Positions 25,715 through 34,337 are shown, counted from the stretch's first letter. The stretch is 64,000 bases of DNA from Alphaproteobacteria bacterium (GCA_030428255.1 JAUIBT010000008.1:61670-125669); one strand, 5' to 3'. Notes: a model not told the origin generated them from the letters alone. Numbers and translations: made by a program.

Positions 25715-26704
25715 TTAAACCTGGTGGGCGAAACGGGCTTGGCGCGGTTGAACTGGGGTCAAGGCGGCCAAGCCAGGGATGATGTCGAGGTGGCTTTGCG
25801 GCAACTGTGAGCCAGCCAGCAGCGCGCGGGGATCCGCTTGGCGCGAAACCAGGGCCAGGGCCTGACCTGCGGCCAGGCGGACTTGCACTTCTTCGTCCAG
25901 CGAACGGCTGAGCGCGCTAATCGGCAGCAACTCGGCCTCGCGGCGGGCCAACTCTAGCAAGGGCAACGGTAGGCCGGGCTCGAAGATGACGGCGTCAGCT
26001 TCGTCAAGCGCGCGCCGGGCTTTGAGGGGCAGCAATTCGGGGTCAGCGCTGCCGGTGCCAATGAGGCTGAGGTGAGCGTTCGGCTTGGCGTTCTGCACCA
26101 GCGCTTGCGCCAAGGCCTGGGCCTGGCGAGGGGACTGGGGCGCGGGGGCAGCAAAAAAGGCTTGCCAAAAGCTGCGGCGGGCGCGACCGGGTGCTAAGGT
26201 TTCAGCGACCCATGGACGCAAACCGCGCGCCAAGCGAGCCACGTCACCCAGAGCGCTGGGCAACAGAGCCTCTACCTGGGCTTTAATCTTGCGGGCCAGC
26301 ATGGGCGCACTGCCCTCAGTGCCGATGGCGATGACCACGGGGTCGCGATCAACCAAGGCCGGGGTGATGAAGTCGCTGACCTCGGGCTGATCGGCGGCGC
26401 AAACCAGGATGCCTAGGGCGCGCATGCGTTGCGCGATGGCGGCGTCTTGCGCGCGATCACCGGTGGCGGCATAGGCGAAGAGGGCGTCGCTGGGCAAGGG
26501 CGCGCTGAGAGGGTCGGCGGCGATGTGCTTGACCTGGGGCTGGCCAGCCAAGTCGATCTCAGCGCTCTCGATCTCAGGAGCGATCAGCCAAATGCTTGCC
26601 TGGGTCTTGACAAGCAAGCGCAGCTTGGCCGCAGCCTCTGAGCCTGCGCCAAAAATTAAAACCGAGCGTCCAGTGGTGGACAAAAACAGGGGAAAGGCCT
26701 GCAT
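25715..26704 (-). CDS. cysG: Sirohaem synthase-like protein with truncated methyltransferase half
   Basis: CysG normally joins a precorrin-2 dehydrogenase/ferrochelatase half (CysG-B) to a uroporphyrinogen-III methyltransferase half (CysG-A), totalling about 460 aa. Here the ATG at 26704 (GGAG upstream) gives 329 aa. The first 215 or so residues look intact: 'SVLIFGAGSEAAAKLRLL', 'LVCAADQPEVSDFITPA', 'VVIAIGTEGSAPMLARKIK'. The second half keeps only the opening 'LSLIGTGSADPELLPLKARRAL' and a degenerate, shortened remainder of about 115 aa. I infer it makes sirohaem from precorrin-2 but probably cannot methylate uroporphyrinogen III, so a separate CobA would be required elsewhere. Confidence 0.85.
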   Translation of the reverse strand: MQAFPLFLSTTGRSVLIFGAGSEAAAKLRLLVKTQASIWLIAPEIESAEIDLAGQPQVKHIAADPLSAPLPSDALFAYAATGDRAQDAAIAQRMRALGILVCAADQPEVSDFITPALVDRDPVVIAIGTEGSAPMLARKIKAQVEALLPSALGDVARLARGLRPWVAETLAPGRARRSFWQAFFAAPAPQSPRQAQALAQALVQNAKPNAHLSLIGTGSADPELLPLKARRALDEADAVIFEPGLPLPLLELARREAELLPISALSRSLDEEVQVRLAAGQALALVSRQADPRALLAGSQLPQSHLDIIPGLAALTPVQPRQARFAHQV

Positions 26705-26733
26705 GGCCGGGTGCTCCCATAGCTTGACAACTG

Positions 26734-26778
26734 CCAATAATATGGGAATATTTCTTGCAATTGGTCAATATGCGGGAA
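26734..26778. promoter_or_regulatory. Candidate Lrp operator between cysG and the Lrp gene
   Basis: The 154-bp divergent gap contains AATATGGGAA (26739-26748) and AATATGCGGGAA (26767-26778), 28 bp apart. An inverted pair CCAAT (26734-26738) and ATTGG (26760-26764) overlaps them. AT-rich, partly symmetric repeats at near-helical spacing are what Lrp/AsnC octamers bind. This is pattern-based only. Confidence 0.5.
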
Positions 26779-26858
26779 AAAATAGAAACCGTATCGCGCT
26801 TAGGGCCCATCAGTTCAGTATTTTGTCCCATGTGACGCGACAGTTTGGTAAAAGAATC

Positions 26859-27320
26859 ATGCTTGATAATCTTGATAAGAAAATTCTCTCGGTCTTGCAG
26901 CGCGATGCCAGCTTGCCGCTGGAGAAAATCGCCAGCGAAGTCGGCTCTTCTAAGTCGCCGGTGTGGAACCGGATCCGCAAAATGAAGGAAGCGGGCATCA
27001 TTCTGCGCGAGGTTGCGATCTTGGACCCAGAGAAGATCGGCCAGCAGGAGACCTTTTTTGTGCAAATTCAGACCGACCAGCACTCAACCGAGTGGCTGGC
27101 CGAGTTTACGCGCGTGGTCAACGATATGCCGGAGATTCAAGAGGTTCACCGCCTGGCCGGGCAGATCGACTATCTGCTGAAGGTGCGGGTGGGATCAACC
27201 AAGCAGTTCGACACCTTTTATAAGAAGTTCGTCAGCCGTTTGAGCCTGTTTAATGTCAACTCCAGCCTGTCGATGGAGCGGATCAAGGAGACAACCGCCT
27301 TCGGCCTAGATCTGGACTAG
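26859..27320 (+). CDS. Lrp/AsnC family transcriptional regulator
   Basis: The ATG at 26859 gives a standard 153-aa Lrp protein; the longer open frame upstream runs through the control region. The N-terminal helix-turn-helix ('LDKKILSVLQRDASLPLEKIASEVGSSKSPVWNRIRKMKEAG') is followed by the RAM effector domain ('HRLAGQIDYLLKVRV', 'SRLSLFNVNSSLSMERIKETT'). It is divergent from the cysG operon, and such regulators commonly control the operon they face. I infer control of sulfur assimilation, with a sulfur amino acid as a possible effector. The gene's end lies in a tandem-repeat zone. Confidence 0.93.
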   Translation: MLDNLDKKILSVLQRDASLPLEKIASEVGSSKSPVWNRIRKMKEAGIILREVAILDPEKIGQQETFFVQIQTDQHSTEWLAEFTRVVNDMPEIQEVHRLAGQIDYLLKVRVGSTKQFDTFYKKFVSRLSLFNVNSSLSMERIKETTAFGLDLD

Positions 27321-27396
27321 GCTAGATCTGGACTGGCCTAGATTTGGACCGGCGCGGCCTGAAGCTCGCTCGGCCTGAAGCCCGCTCGGCCTAAAG
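27304..27396 (+). repeat. Two short tandem repeats at the 3' end of the Lrp gene
   Basis: First, a 15-17-bp unit (GCCTAGATCTGGACTAG and variants) occurs three times from 27304 to 27351, beginning inside the last codons. Second, a 16-bp unit (CGGCCTGAAGCTCGCT) occurs at 27355-27370 and 27371-27386 with a partial copy to 27396. Both arrays fall between the Lrp coding end and the converging methyltransferase gene. Confidence 0.85.
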
Positions 27397-27413
27397 TTTG
27401 TGCTAGCGCCGGT

Positions 27414-28049
27414 TCAGCACTTGCGCCAAGCCGCCATCATGCCGCTGGCGTGCTCGGCGGGAAGGTACTCACAAGCACGCATCACCAGGCCGGTAATCTG
27501 CCCTTGTTGAACCAGGGTGCCCAAATAGTCCTCAACGCTGCGCAGGCCCCAGGCTCTGGCATTGGTGCAGAGCACAAAGGTGCCGTCCGGCTCCAGCGCG
27601 GGCATCAGGTGATCCACCAGTTCGACGCCCAAGAAGTCATAGGTTAGCGTGCCAACGGTGACGATGGCAGCGTAGGGCGCTTGCGCCAGGGATTGCGGCT
27701 GGCTGAGATCCGCGAGTGCCAGATGCCGGTAGAGCCCCTTGTTCGCGGCCTGATCCAGCATGCCCTGGGAATAATCAAGGCCATCCATGACCTGAAAGCC
27801 CTCGTTGCGCAGCGCTTGCCCGGATAGGCCGGTGCCGCAGCCTGCGTCCAGAACAGGGCGATCACGCCAGTCCACCAGCCCCGCCAACATGCGTGCGGCC
27901 TGCTGAGGCGCTGGGTAGCTGAGCGCGGTGAGGTCCGCGTCATAGCACCCGGCCCACTGGTCGTAATAGGTGCGGTTCTCCTGATCGCTGCCCACTTGGA
28001 ACAGCGCCTTGAGCCGCTGCTCGGCGCCCGGAGCGTCTGGCTGTGTCAT
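27414..28049 (-). CDS. SAM-dependent class I methyltransferase
   Basis: From the ATG at 28049 (GGGAGG upstream) the product has 211 aa. The SAM-binding motif I is 'VLDAGCGTGLSGQAL', followed by an acidic post-I residue in 'VMDGLDYSQGML'. This is the UbiE/methyltransferase-type fold. The N-terminal 'YYDQWAGCYDADLTALSYPAP' is typical of small-molecule or quinone-like methyltransferases, but the substrate is not evident. It converges on the Lrp gene and has no clear operon partner. Confidence 0.85.
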   Translation of the reverse strand: MTQPDAPGAEQRLKALFQVGSDQENRTYYDQWAGCYDADLTALSYPAPQQAARMLAGLVDWRDRPVLDAGCGTGLSGQALRNEGFQVMDGLDYSQGMLDQAANKGLYRHLALADLSQPQSLAQAPYAAIVTVGTLTYDFLGVELVDHLMPALEPDGTFVLCTNARAWGLRSVEDYLGTLVQQGQITGLVMRACEYLPAEHASGMMAAWRKC

Positions 28050-28276
28050 GTTTCCCTCCCACCTTACACATAAGCTAGTTTGCGCGCGCTTCAGATCGAG
28101 GTCAAGTCGCAAGTATTTGATAGTTCAGTGATTTTACGGGTGATTTGACCAGCAAATTCGACATTGAGATATGATTTAAAACAGTTTAATGAATTTAAAC
28201 CCTATAAAATCTTTACAGCAGTGCTGGAGTTTGATAAGAGAGAACATAGATAGAACAAACAGGGCTAAAATGCAAG

Positions 28277-28711
28277 ATGTCTTCCTCACTTTCTCCCCTC
28301 CATCTCCTTGCGGCCGAGCGCGAGCTGGGCGTTCAAGAGATCAAGGGCGATCAACACAATCCGCGGATCCTGGCCTATCACGCCGCCACCAGCCTGGCCG
28401 CCAGCGATGACGAAACCCCTTGGTGCGCCTCCTTCGTCAACTGGTGCCTCGAGGTGACCGGCGAACACGGCACTCGTTCTGCGACTGCACGCTCCTTTTT
28501 GACCTGGGGCCAGGCGGTCGAGCCCTCGGCTGCCCAGCCCGGCGATGTTGCTGTCTTCAAACGAGGAAGTAGCCCCTGGCAGGGCCACGTCGGCTTCTTT
28601 GTTGGATGGGACGGCGATGATATTTGCCTGCTGGGAGGCAATCAAAACGACAGGGTCAGCATCACCCGCTATCCCGGTACGAAATTGCTCGGCCTGCGGC
28701 GAGCGGCCTGA
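28277..28711 (+). CDS. Endolysin-like TIGR02594 family protein
   Basis: The 144-aa product fits the TIGR02594 family of NlpC/P60- or CHAP-like cell-wall hydrolases common in phages. The likely nucleophile is in 'TPWCASFVNWCLE' (Cys50) and the His in 'GHVGFFVGW'. No signal peptide is seen, as for phage endolysins that need a holin. Its stop overlaps the next gene's start by one base (TGATG). The upstream region, about 28110-28276, is strikingly AT-rich. Confidence 0.82.
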   Translation: MSSSLSPLHLLAAERELGVQEIKGDQHNPRILAYHAATSLAASDDETPWCASFVNWCLEVTGEHGTRSATARSFLTWGQAVEPSAAQPGDVAVFKRGSSPWQGHVGFFVGWDGDDICLLGGNQNDRVSITRYPGTKLLGLRRAA

Positions 28712-29199
28712 TGTCAAAGGCTCGTCCTTGCGCCTTTGTTGGCATGGTGTTTGCCGTGCTGGTGGCGGGCTTTTCAGCTCGCAGTGAGCCGCTGTATCCC
28801 GGTCCCATCGTGGCTGAGGTCAAACGGGTGATCGACGGCGATACGCTGGTTGTGGACGCCTTCATCTGGCCCAACACCCGCGCCAGCGATGTTGCAATCC
28901 GCATTCGCGGCATCGACACGCCCGAGCGGCGCGGCAAGTGCGAGCAAGAGCGTCTGCTGGCCGAACAAGCCACGGCCATCATGGCCCAGACCTTTGTGCC
29001 AGGTCAGCAAGTTTACATCACCCAGGTCGAGACCGGCAAATACGGCGGGCGCTACATCGCCAGCGTTCGCACGCTTGCGGGCCTTGACTGGGCCGCCTTC
29101 ATCCAGCGCCAAGGTCTGGCCGCCACCTACCAAGGGCGCGGTCCAAAGCAAGACTGGTGCGCGGCTTCTCTCACTTCCCTTGTCCAGCCTTCATCATAA
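28711..29199 (+). CDS. Exported thermonuclease-like (SNase) protein
   Basis: The ATG at 28711 overlaps the previous stop and gives 162 aa with a signal peptide (about 5-25). The nuclease core has 'VKRVIDGDTLVVDAF', 'IRIRGIDTPERRGKCEQER' (active-site Arg and Asp) and 'YGGRYIASV', matching the staphylococcal nuclease fold, which cleaves DNA and RNA with calcium. The usual catalytic Glu/Arg region is partly altered, so activity is likely but not certain. Coupling to an endolysin-type gene suggests a DNA-clearing or lysis role. Confidence 0.82.
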   Translation: MSKARPCAFVGMVFAVLVAGFSARSEPLYPGPIVAEVKRVIDGDTLVVDAFIWPNTRASDVAIRIRGIDTPERRGKCEQERLLAEQATAIMAQTFVPGQQVYITQVETGKYGGRYIASVRTLAGLDWAAFIQRQGLAATYQGRGPKQDWCAASLTSLVQPSS

Positions 29200-29208
29200 G
29201 GAGTCCTC

Positions 29209-29550
29209 ATGACCACAACTGTAACTCGAACGGCCCAAGCGCCAGGAACGCGCGGGTCGAAAGATCAATCTTCATCGGACGGCAAAGACCTGAACTTTGT
29301 CGATGTCATTTTGGCCGTCGGCATCAAGCCCCTGGCCACCTTTTTGAAAGGTCGAAAGACCGCCGCTGGCGGGATCATGGCCATCCTTGCCTATGCCTTA
29401 CCGTTGCAAAGCGCCTTCCAAGGCACAGAATTTGCCTTCGCAATCGACTTGCTGGTCGCCATTCTTCAGTTTGGTGCCGCCTGGTTTGGCGGTGGTGGCC
29501 TGGTGTCTTGGGGCTTGGCGGCGCGTCGCGTCGGTCGTCTTTTGACCTAA
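29209..29550 (+). CDS. Small membrane protein, possible holin-like
   Basis: The 113-aa protein has a polar N-terminus of about 30 residues and then hydrophobic segments at about 53-68 and 75-105, ending in a basic tail (AARRVGRLL). It lies 9 bp after the nuclease gene with AAGGAG before its ATG, so it belongs to the same transcript. Size, topology and position next to an endolysin-type protein suggest a holin or holin-like membrane protein. There is no family motif to prove this. Confidence 0.6.
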   Translation: MTTTVTRTAQAPGTRGSKDQSSSDGKDLNFVDVILAVGIKPLATFLKGRKTAAGGIMAILAYALPLQSAFQGTEFAFAIDLLVAILQFGAAWFGGGGLVSWGLAARRVGRLLT

Positions 29551-29594
29551 CTTCGTTCCTCGCACTGCCCGCCATAGGGTGGGGCGGAGCTTGA

Positions 29595-30476
29595 TCAATC
29601 TTGCCAAAATCGCCCAAGCAGGCGTCGCAAAGGCCCCAGGCTTGACCTTCCGTCAGGGCTGGGGGTTTGCTGTTTCTGCCCGTGTGTCGGCTCCTCATCT
29701 GCGTTTGTCGCCTGCTCGGGATCGGGCGGAAACCCAGCCAGTCCAAAGCGCGGGGCCATGGGGGAGACGAAGCGGCAATAAAAGCCCGGTGGAAGGCCAG
29801 TTTGCAAGGCGGCCTGGTCCTCAAACTCGATCAACAGGCCATCGTCGGGGATCAGCTTGCGCAGACTGATGGCCTCGCCAGGCGTCTCAATCGCGCGAAA
29901 CAGCATGAAGTCGTTCAGGACCGGGCGAGTCCAATATTCAACCCTTTGGCCCGTCGCTTGCCACTTGCCGTCATGACGGGCGCGTGGGTACAGCGGGCCG
30001 GTGATGGGCTGCCAGCCGAATTGCTTCAGCTCTTGGTCATCGGCGGGCAGGGGCCTCACGCCGGGCCAGTCCAGCGGGGTCAGCCGCTGGGTCCCATCAA
30101 GCCGGTGTTCGATAAGCACCAAGCCTTGGTGGCTTTCAGCGTCGCACCATAGGCTCAGCAGATCGATGGTATCGCTCGGCGGGTCCAAGATGCCGTCAAG
30201 CTCAGCGAGGCTCGCAAGCGGGTGGGGGTCCTTGGGTCTGCCCTGATCCCAAGCCAGATGCAGCAGGTAGAAGGGCGGCTCTAAGCCGGGCGCATGGGCG
30301 ACCAAACTGTCCTCGCGCGCGTGACGGGCAATCAGCCGCCACTGTGTGCTTGCAAGCGGATGGTGCGCATCGAGTTCGCGGGCAAAGGCCGGGGCCAGGC
30401 GTTGCGCCTCATCGCGCGACAGGGGATGCCAGAAGGCGGGCAGGTCGGTGGGTGATTTTGGGTCGGTCGGGCTCAT
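29595..30476 (-). CDS. Uncharacterised protein, 293 aa
   Basis: I recognise no family. The protein is soluble, Pro- and Asp-rich, with many tryptophans, and its last 50 residues look disordered and polar. Its ATG overlaps the stop of the upstream glutamate-synthase-like gene by 4 bp (ATGA), so translation is coupled and a link with that gene is likely. No signal peptide or membrane segment is evident. Confidence 0.65.
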   Translation of the reverse strand: MSPTDPKSPTDLPAFWHPLSRDEAQRLAPAFARELDAHHPLASTQWRLIARHAREDSLVAHAPGLEPPFYLLHLAWDQGRPKDPHPLASLAELDGILDPPSDTIDLLSLWCDAESHQGLVLIEHRLDGTQRLTPLDWPGVRPLPADDQELKQFGWQPITGPLYPRARHDGKWQATGQRVEYWTRPVLNDFMLFRAIETPGEAISLRKLIPDDGLLIEFEDQAALQTGLPPGFYCRFVSPMAPRFGLAGFPPDPEQATNADEEPTHGQKQQTPSPDGRSSLGPLRRLLGRFWQD

Positions 30477-32074
30477 ACGCCATCGTCAAAGGGCTCAAAG
30501 CTGGCGGACGACGAGCGCCGCCAGCGCGAGAGGTAGCCAAAGCGGTCGTCTTCTTCGCGTAGCAAGAAGCCCTCGGGCATGTAGGGGTAGACCTGCTGAC
30601 CTGTCACCATATCGCGGTCTTTTTCGCGCATCATCAAGTGGTGCGGCAGGAACTTGCCGGGGTGGTCCAGGCCTGCCGCTCCGGTCATGTCGCCCAGCGC
30701 TTTCAGGCTGTTGCGGTGGAAATTCGCAACCCGCTGCGCCTTGGATTCAGGGTCCAGCGCGTTTTGCCGCCAGGGGTCTTGGGTGGTGACGCCCGTGGGG
30801 CAATGGTTGGTGTGGCAGGCCTGCGCTTGGATGCAGCCGATGGCGAACATAAATCCGCGCGCCGAGTTACACCAATCCGCGCCCAGCGCCAGCGTGCGGG
30901 CAATATCGAAGGCGTGGATCAGCTTGCCCGAGGCTCCCAAACTGATGCGATCGCGCAGTCCTACGCCGCGCAGGGTGTTGTGGGCGAAGGTCAGGCCCTC
31001 TACCAACGGCATGCCCATGTGGTTGGCAAACTCCAGCGGCGCTGCGCCCGTGCCGCCTTCCTTGCCATCAATGACGATGAAATCAGGCGTGATATCGGTT
31101 TCCAGCATGGCGCGAGCGATGCACATGAACTCGCGGCGATGACCGATGCACAGCTTAAAGCCGATGGGCTTGCCGTGCGAAAGCTCCCGCAGATGTTTGA
31201 TGAAGGCCATCATCTCCAGCGGGGTATCAAAGGCCGAGTGACTCGCCGGAGAGCGGCAGGTCTTGCCCATGGGTATGCCGCGGGCTTCGGCGATTTCCGG
31301 GGTGATCTTGGCTGCGGGCAGCACGCCGCCCTGGCCAGGCTTGGCACCCTGGCTCAGCTTGATTTCGATCATTTTGACCTGGTCTTCGGCCGCGACCTTG
31401 GTGAATTTTTCCGGCGAGAAGTTGCCGTCATCATCGCGGCAACCGAAGTAGCCCGTGCCAATCTCAAATATCAGATCGCCGCCACCTTCGCGGTGGTAGC
31501 GGCTGAGCCCGCCTTCGCCGGTGTCGTGCGCAAAACCGCCGATCTTCGCGCCCTTGTTCAACGCCAAAATCGCATTGGCGGATAGCGCGCCAAAGCTCAT
31601 AGCTGAGATATTATAGATCGACGCGTTGTAGGGCTGCTTGCAGTCCGGCCCACCGATGTCGATGCGAAAATCGGTATCTTCAATGTGCTTGGGTTTGATC
31701 GAGTGGGTCAGCCACTGATAGCCCGATGAATAGACCGCCATCTTGGTGCCAAAAGCCCGCTTGTCCTCGACGTTTTTGGCCCGCTGATAGACCACAGCGC
31801 GCGCATCGCGCGAGAAAGGCACCTCGTCCTGGTCGTCTTCGATCAGGTACTGGCGGATCTCAGGGCGGATCATTTCAAAGAAATAACGAATGTGGCCCAA
31901 GATCGGGTAGTTGCGCAGCACCGCGTGACGCCTTTGCGTCATGTCGTAGAGACCAAGGGCTGAGAGACAGCCAAAGAACCCGATGAGCGGCAGTTTGAAT
32001 ACCAAGCCTAGCGGCAAAACCAGCGAGACCAGAAGCAGGAAGATCGAAATGACTAGCGTTGTATAGCGCGACAT
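30473..32074 (-). CDS. FMN-binding glutamate synthase family protein, membrane-anchored
   Basis: The ATG at 32074 gives 533 aa. Two N-terminal hydrophobic segments (about 5-45) are followed by a glutamate-synthase central/FMN domain: 'SIYNISAMSFGALSANAI', 'GLSRYHREGGGDLIFEIGTGYFG', 'EIKLSQGAKPGQGGVLP' and 'GGTGAAP'. The cysteines in 'CIQAQACHTNHCPTG' are placed like the 3Fe-4S ligands of glutamate synthase. It lacks the glutaminase domain, so ammonia- or another amino-donor-dependent chemistry is possible. These stand-alone proteins are common but of unclear function, and the physiological reaction is not known. Confidence 0.9.
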   Translation of the reverse strand: MSRYTTLVISIFLLLVSLVLPLGLVFKLPLIGFFGCLSALGLYDMTQRRHAVLRNYPILGHIRYFFEMIRPEIRQYLIEDDQDEVPFSRDARAVVYQRAKNVEDKRAFGTKMAVYSSGYQWLTHSIKPKHIEDTDFRIDIGGPDCKQPYNASIYNISAMSFGALSANAILALNKGAKIGGFAHDTGEGGLSRYHREGGGDLIFEIGTGYFGCRDDDGNFSPEKFTKVAAEDQVKMIEIKLSQGAKPGQGGVLPAAKITPEIAEARGIPMGKTCRSPASHSAFDTPLEMMAFIKHLRELSHGKPIGFKLCIGHRREFMCIARAMLETDITPDFIVIDGKEGGTGAAPLEFANHMGMPLVEGLTFAHNTLRGVGLRDRISLGASGKLIHAFDIARTLALGADWCNSARGFMFAIGCIQAQACHTNHCPTGVTTQDPWRQNALDPESKAQRVANFHRNSLKALGDMTGAAGLDHPGKFLPHHLMMREKDRDMVTGQQVYPYMPEGFLLREEDDRFGYLSRWRRSSSASFEPFDDGV

Positions 32075-32231
32075 GTGTGCCCCAAAAGCTGGACCGCCGC
32101 CGACCGAATCTCTCAAGATGCTCAAAGCGCGAGCGCAGAACGCGGCAGGTCCGCAAAGCGCAAGTTTAGGGCTTGTAAGCAGTGAGGGAAAGGCAAAATT
32201 TTTCCGGCGCGGCTTTACCGAACTTTACAAC

Positions 32232-34337
32232 TTAGCCCTGGATCACGGCGTCCACGACGGTTATGCCGCGCTGGCCGACAAACAAAGGGTTTATTTCGAC
32301 CTGCTGCAAGCCGTGCCGCTCCGCACAGTGGGCCAGATTGAGCAGCGCGTCGAGCAGGGCGTGGCGGTCTGCGGCAGGCTGCCCGCGCCAACCGTCCAGC
32401 AGGCGGGCAATCTTCAGGCGCGACAAAGCCTGCGCGATAGTGAAGCGCGTAAAGGGCGCTGCGATCAGTTGGCTATCGTTCCACAGCTCGGCTTGCACCC
32501 CGCCGCCTGCGATCATCATCACCGGGCCAACCGCAGGATCAAGGCTGATGGACGCCAGCACTTCAACGACCGGCTTTTCGGCCATGGCCTCAAGCAGCAC
32601 ACGGGTCAGCGGGATGTGGGCGGCTTGCTCTGCCATCCGCGCGCGCATGGTCTCAACGGCCGCGGTCACGGCGGCGGCATCGTTCAGACCCAGCGCTACG
32701 GCACCGACTTCGGTCTTATGCAACAAGCGGGCGTCCAAGGCCTTGACCGCCACCGGAAAGCCAAGCTCGACAGCCGCGCGGGCCAGTGCTCTAGGATCGT
32801 CAGCGCTGCACACCCGCTGCGCTGGAATTGTTAGACCTGCATCGGCCAGCAAGCGCTTGGCTTCGGCTTCGTCATAGGCGCGGTGCTGGGCGGAGGCGGG
32901 CGCTGCCTCGGCTGCAAGGCTCAGAGCGGGCAGCTCTTCTAACAGGACATCGCGCCGCTCTTGCCACCAAACCGCGTGCGACAGGGCGGCAATGCTCTCG
33001 GACAGGCCTTGCAGGGCGGCCATACCTTGGTCTTGGGTGTGCTGGCGGGCATCAGCGGGGAAGCAATCCACCAGCGGAGCCAGTTGCGCGCCCGCGACGC
33101 CCAGCTCCCGGCAGGCCTGGCCCATGGCCTCGACCTGGGCGCTGTATTCAGCGATGTCCCACATGCCTTCGCGCGGGTAGTTCTGACCCATGATCGCCAA
33201 GTCAAAGCCCTGGCCCAACAACTCACGATAGATCGCGGTTTGGCGCTCCAGGTCGTTCCAAGCGGCCATGGTGATGTCTTGCGGATTGCAAGGCGTAGCA
33301 ATGCCAGGCAGCAGGGCGCGCAGGCGCTCGGCGCGCTCTGGGTCAGGCTGCGGCAAGTCGAAACCGGCGCGCTCCAGATGGTCGGCCAGCATGATGCCCA
33401 TGACGCCCGACGCCGAGGCCACTAGCACCCGCCGGCCCTTGGGGCGCTGGGGGGCGGACAAGAGTTTCAGCGTTTCGATGAACTCGCTTTCTGAGTCGGT
33501 GGCGACGATGCCAAGGCGCTCAAACAATGCCTGCCAGGCCGCGTCCTTGCCCGCCATGGAGGCCGTGTGCGAGCGCGAGGCTTCCGCACCCACCTGGCTT
33601 TTGGCGAATTTGATTGCCACCAAGGGCTTGCCGAGGCGCAGGGCTTTGACGGCAGCGCGGCGCAGCCCCGCGATATCGGCCAGTCCCTCGAAAGCCAGGC
33701 CGACGGCGGTCACGCGTGGGTCGTCCAACAAGTAGTCTGCGCAGGCCGCCAGCGAGGTTTTGGCTTGGTTTCCGCAGCCTACCAAATGGCTGATGTCCAG
33801 GCCGCGATCACAGAACACCATGTCACACAGGAAGCCACCACCTTGGCTGACAATGGCGACGCCCTGGCTGGGATTTGCCACCCCGAAGTGGTCCATCATG
33901 GCCGCCATGGGGTCTAAGAAATTGGCGATCCCGATGGCGTTGGGACCGATCAGCAGCATATCGCCAGCAGCGTCCAAAAGCTGAGCTTGCAAGCTAGCGC
34001 CGTCCGCGCCCATTTCTGAAAAACCCGCAGCATTGCAGATCACCGCCTTGCAACCCTTGTCGCGCAGTGCGGCGATGACCTCTAGCGCGGCCTCGCGCTT
34101 GATGGCGACAAAGGCCAGGTCAGGCGCGCTGGGCAGGTCCTCAACGCTGGCAAAGCAGGGATAGCCACCCAGCGTTTGGTGCTTGGGGTTCAAGATCCAG
34201 GTCTGCCCGGCAAAGCCCTGCTCGCGGTGATAACGCAGCGGCGCGGCCAGGTTGCTGCCGCCCACGAACACCAGGGTCCTGGGCGCGAACAAGGCGGCGA
34301 GATCGGGGCTTGAAGACGCGGGCACAACAGGGCTCAT
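32232..34337 (-). CDS. Acyl-CoA synthetase (NDP-forming, acetate-CoA ligase family)
   Basis: From the ATG at 34337 the product has 701 aa, the usual length for fused alpha-beta NDP-forming synthetases. It has an N-terminal CoA-binding Rossmann domain ('TLVFVGGSNLAAPL'), a succinyl-CoA-ligase-like middle ('VAIVSQGGGFLCDMVF') with the probable phospho-His in 'SRSHTASMAG', and a C-terminal ATP-grasp ('YDEAEAKRLLADAGL', 'FPVAVKALDARLLHKTEVGAV'). It interconverts an acyl-CoA and acid with NTP. It is divergent from the leucine-degradation operon across a shared palindrome, which suggests a branched-chain acid or acetoacetate as substrate; that is inference. Confidence 0.88.
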   Translation of the reverse strand: MSPVVPASSSPDLAALFAPRTLVFVGGSNLAAPLRYHREQGFAGQTWILNPKHQTLGGYPCFASVEDLPSAPDLAFVAIKREAALEVIAALRDKGCKAVICNAAGFSEMGADGASLQAQLLDAAGDMLLIGPNAIGIANFLDPMAAMMDHFGVANPSQGVAIVSQGGGFLCDMVFCDRGLDISHLVGCGNQAKTSLAACADYLLDDPRVTAVGLAFEGLADIAGLRRAAVKALRLGKPLVAIKFAKSQVGAEASRSHTASMAGKDAAWQALFERLGIVATDSESEFIETLKLLSAPQRPKGRRVLVASASGVMGIMLADHLERAGFDLPQPDPERAERLRALLPGIATPCNPQDITMAAWNDLERQTAIYRELLGQGFDLAIMGQNYPREGMWDIAEYSAQVEAMGQACRELGVAGAQLAPLVDCFPADARQHTQDQGMAALQGLSESIAALSHAVWWQERRDVLLEELPALSLAAEAAPASAQHRAYDEAEAKRLLADAGLTIPAQRVCSADDPRALARAAVELGFPVAVKALDARLLHKTEVGAVALGLNDAAAVTAAVETMRARMAEQAAHIPLTRVLLEAMAEKPVVEVLASISLDPAVGPVMMIAGGGVQAELWNDSQLIAAPFTRFTIAQALSRLKIARLLDGWRGQPAADRHALLDALLNLAHCAERHGLQQVEINPLFVGQRGITVVDAVIQG

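Noticed and set aside
28277..29550. Full prophage around the endolysin-like gene
   Set aside because: No integrase, terminase, capsid, portal or tail genes are found on either side; only the three lysis-like genes are present.
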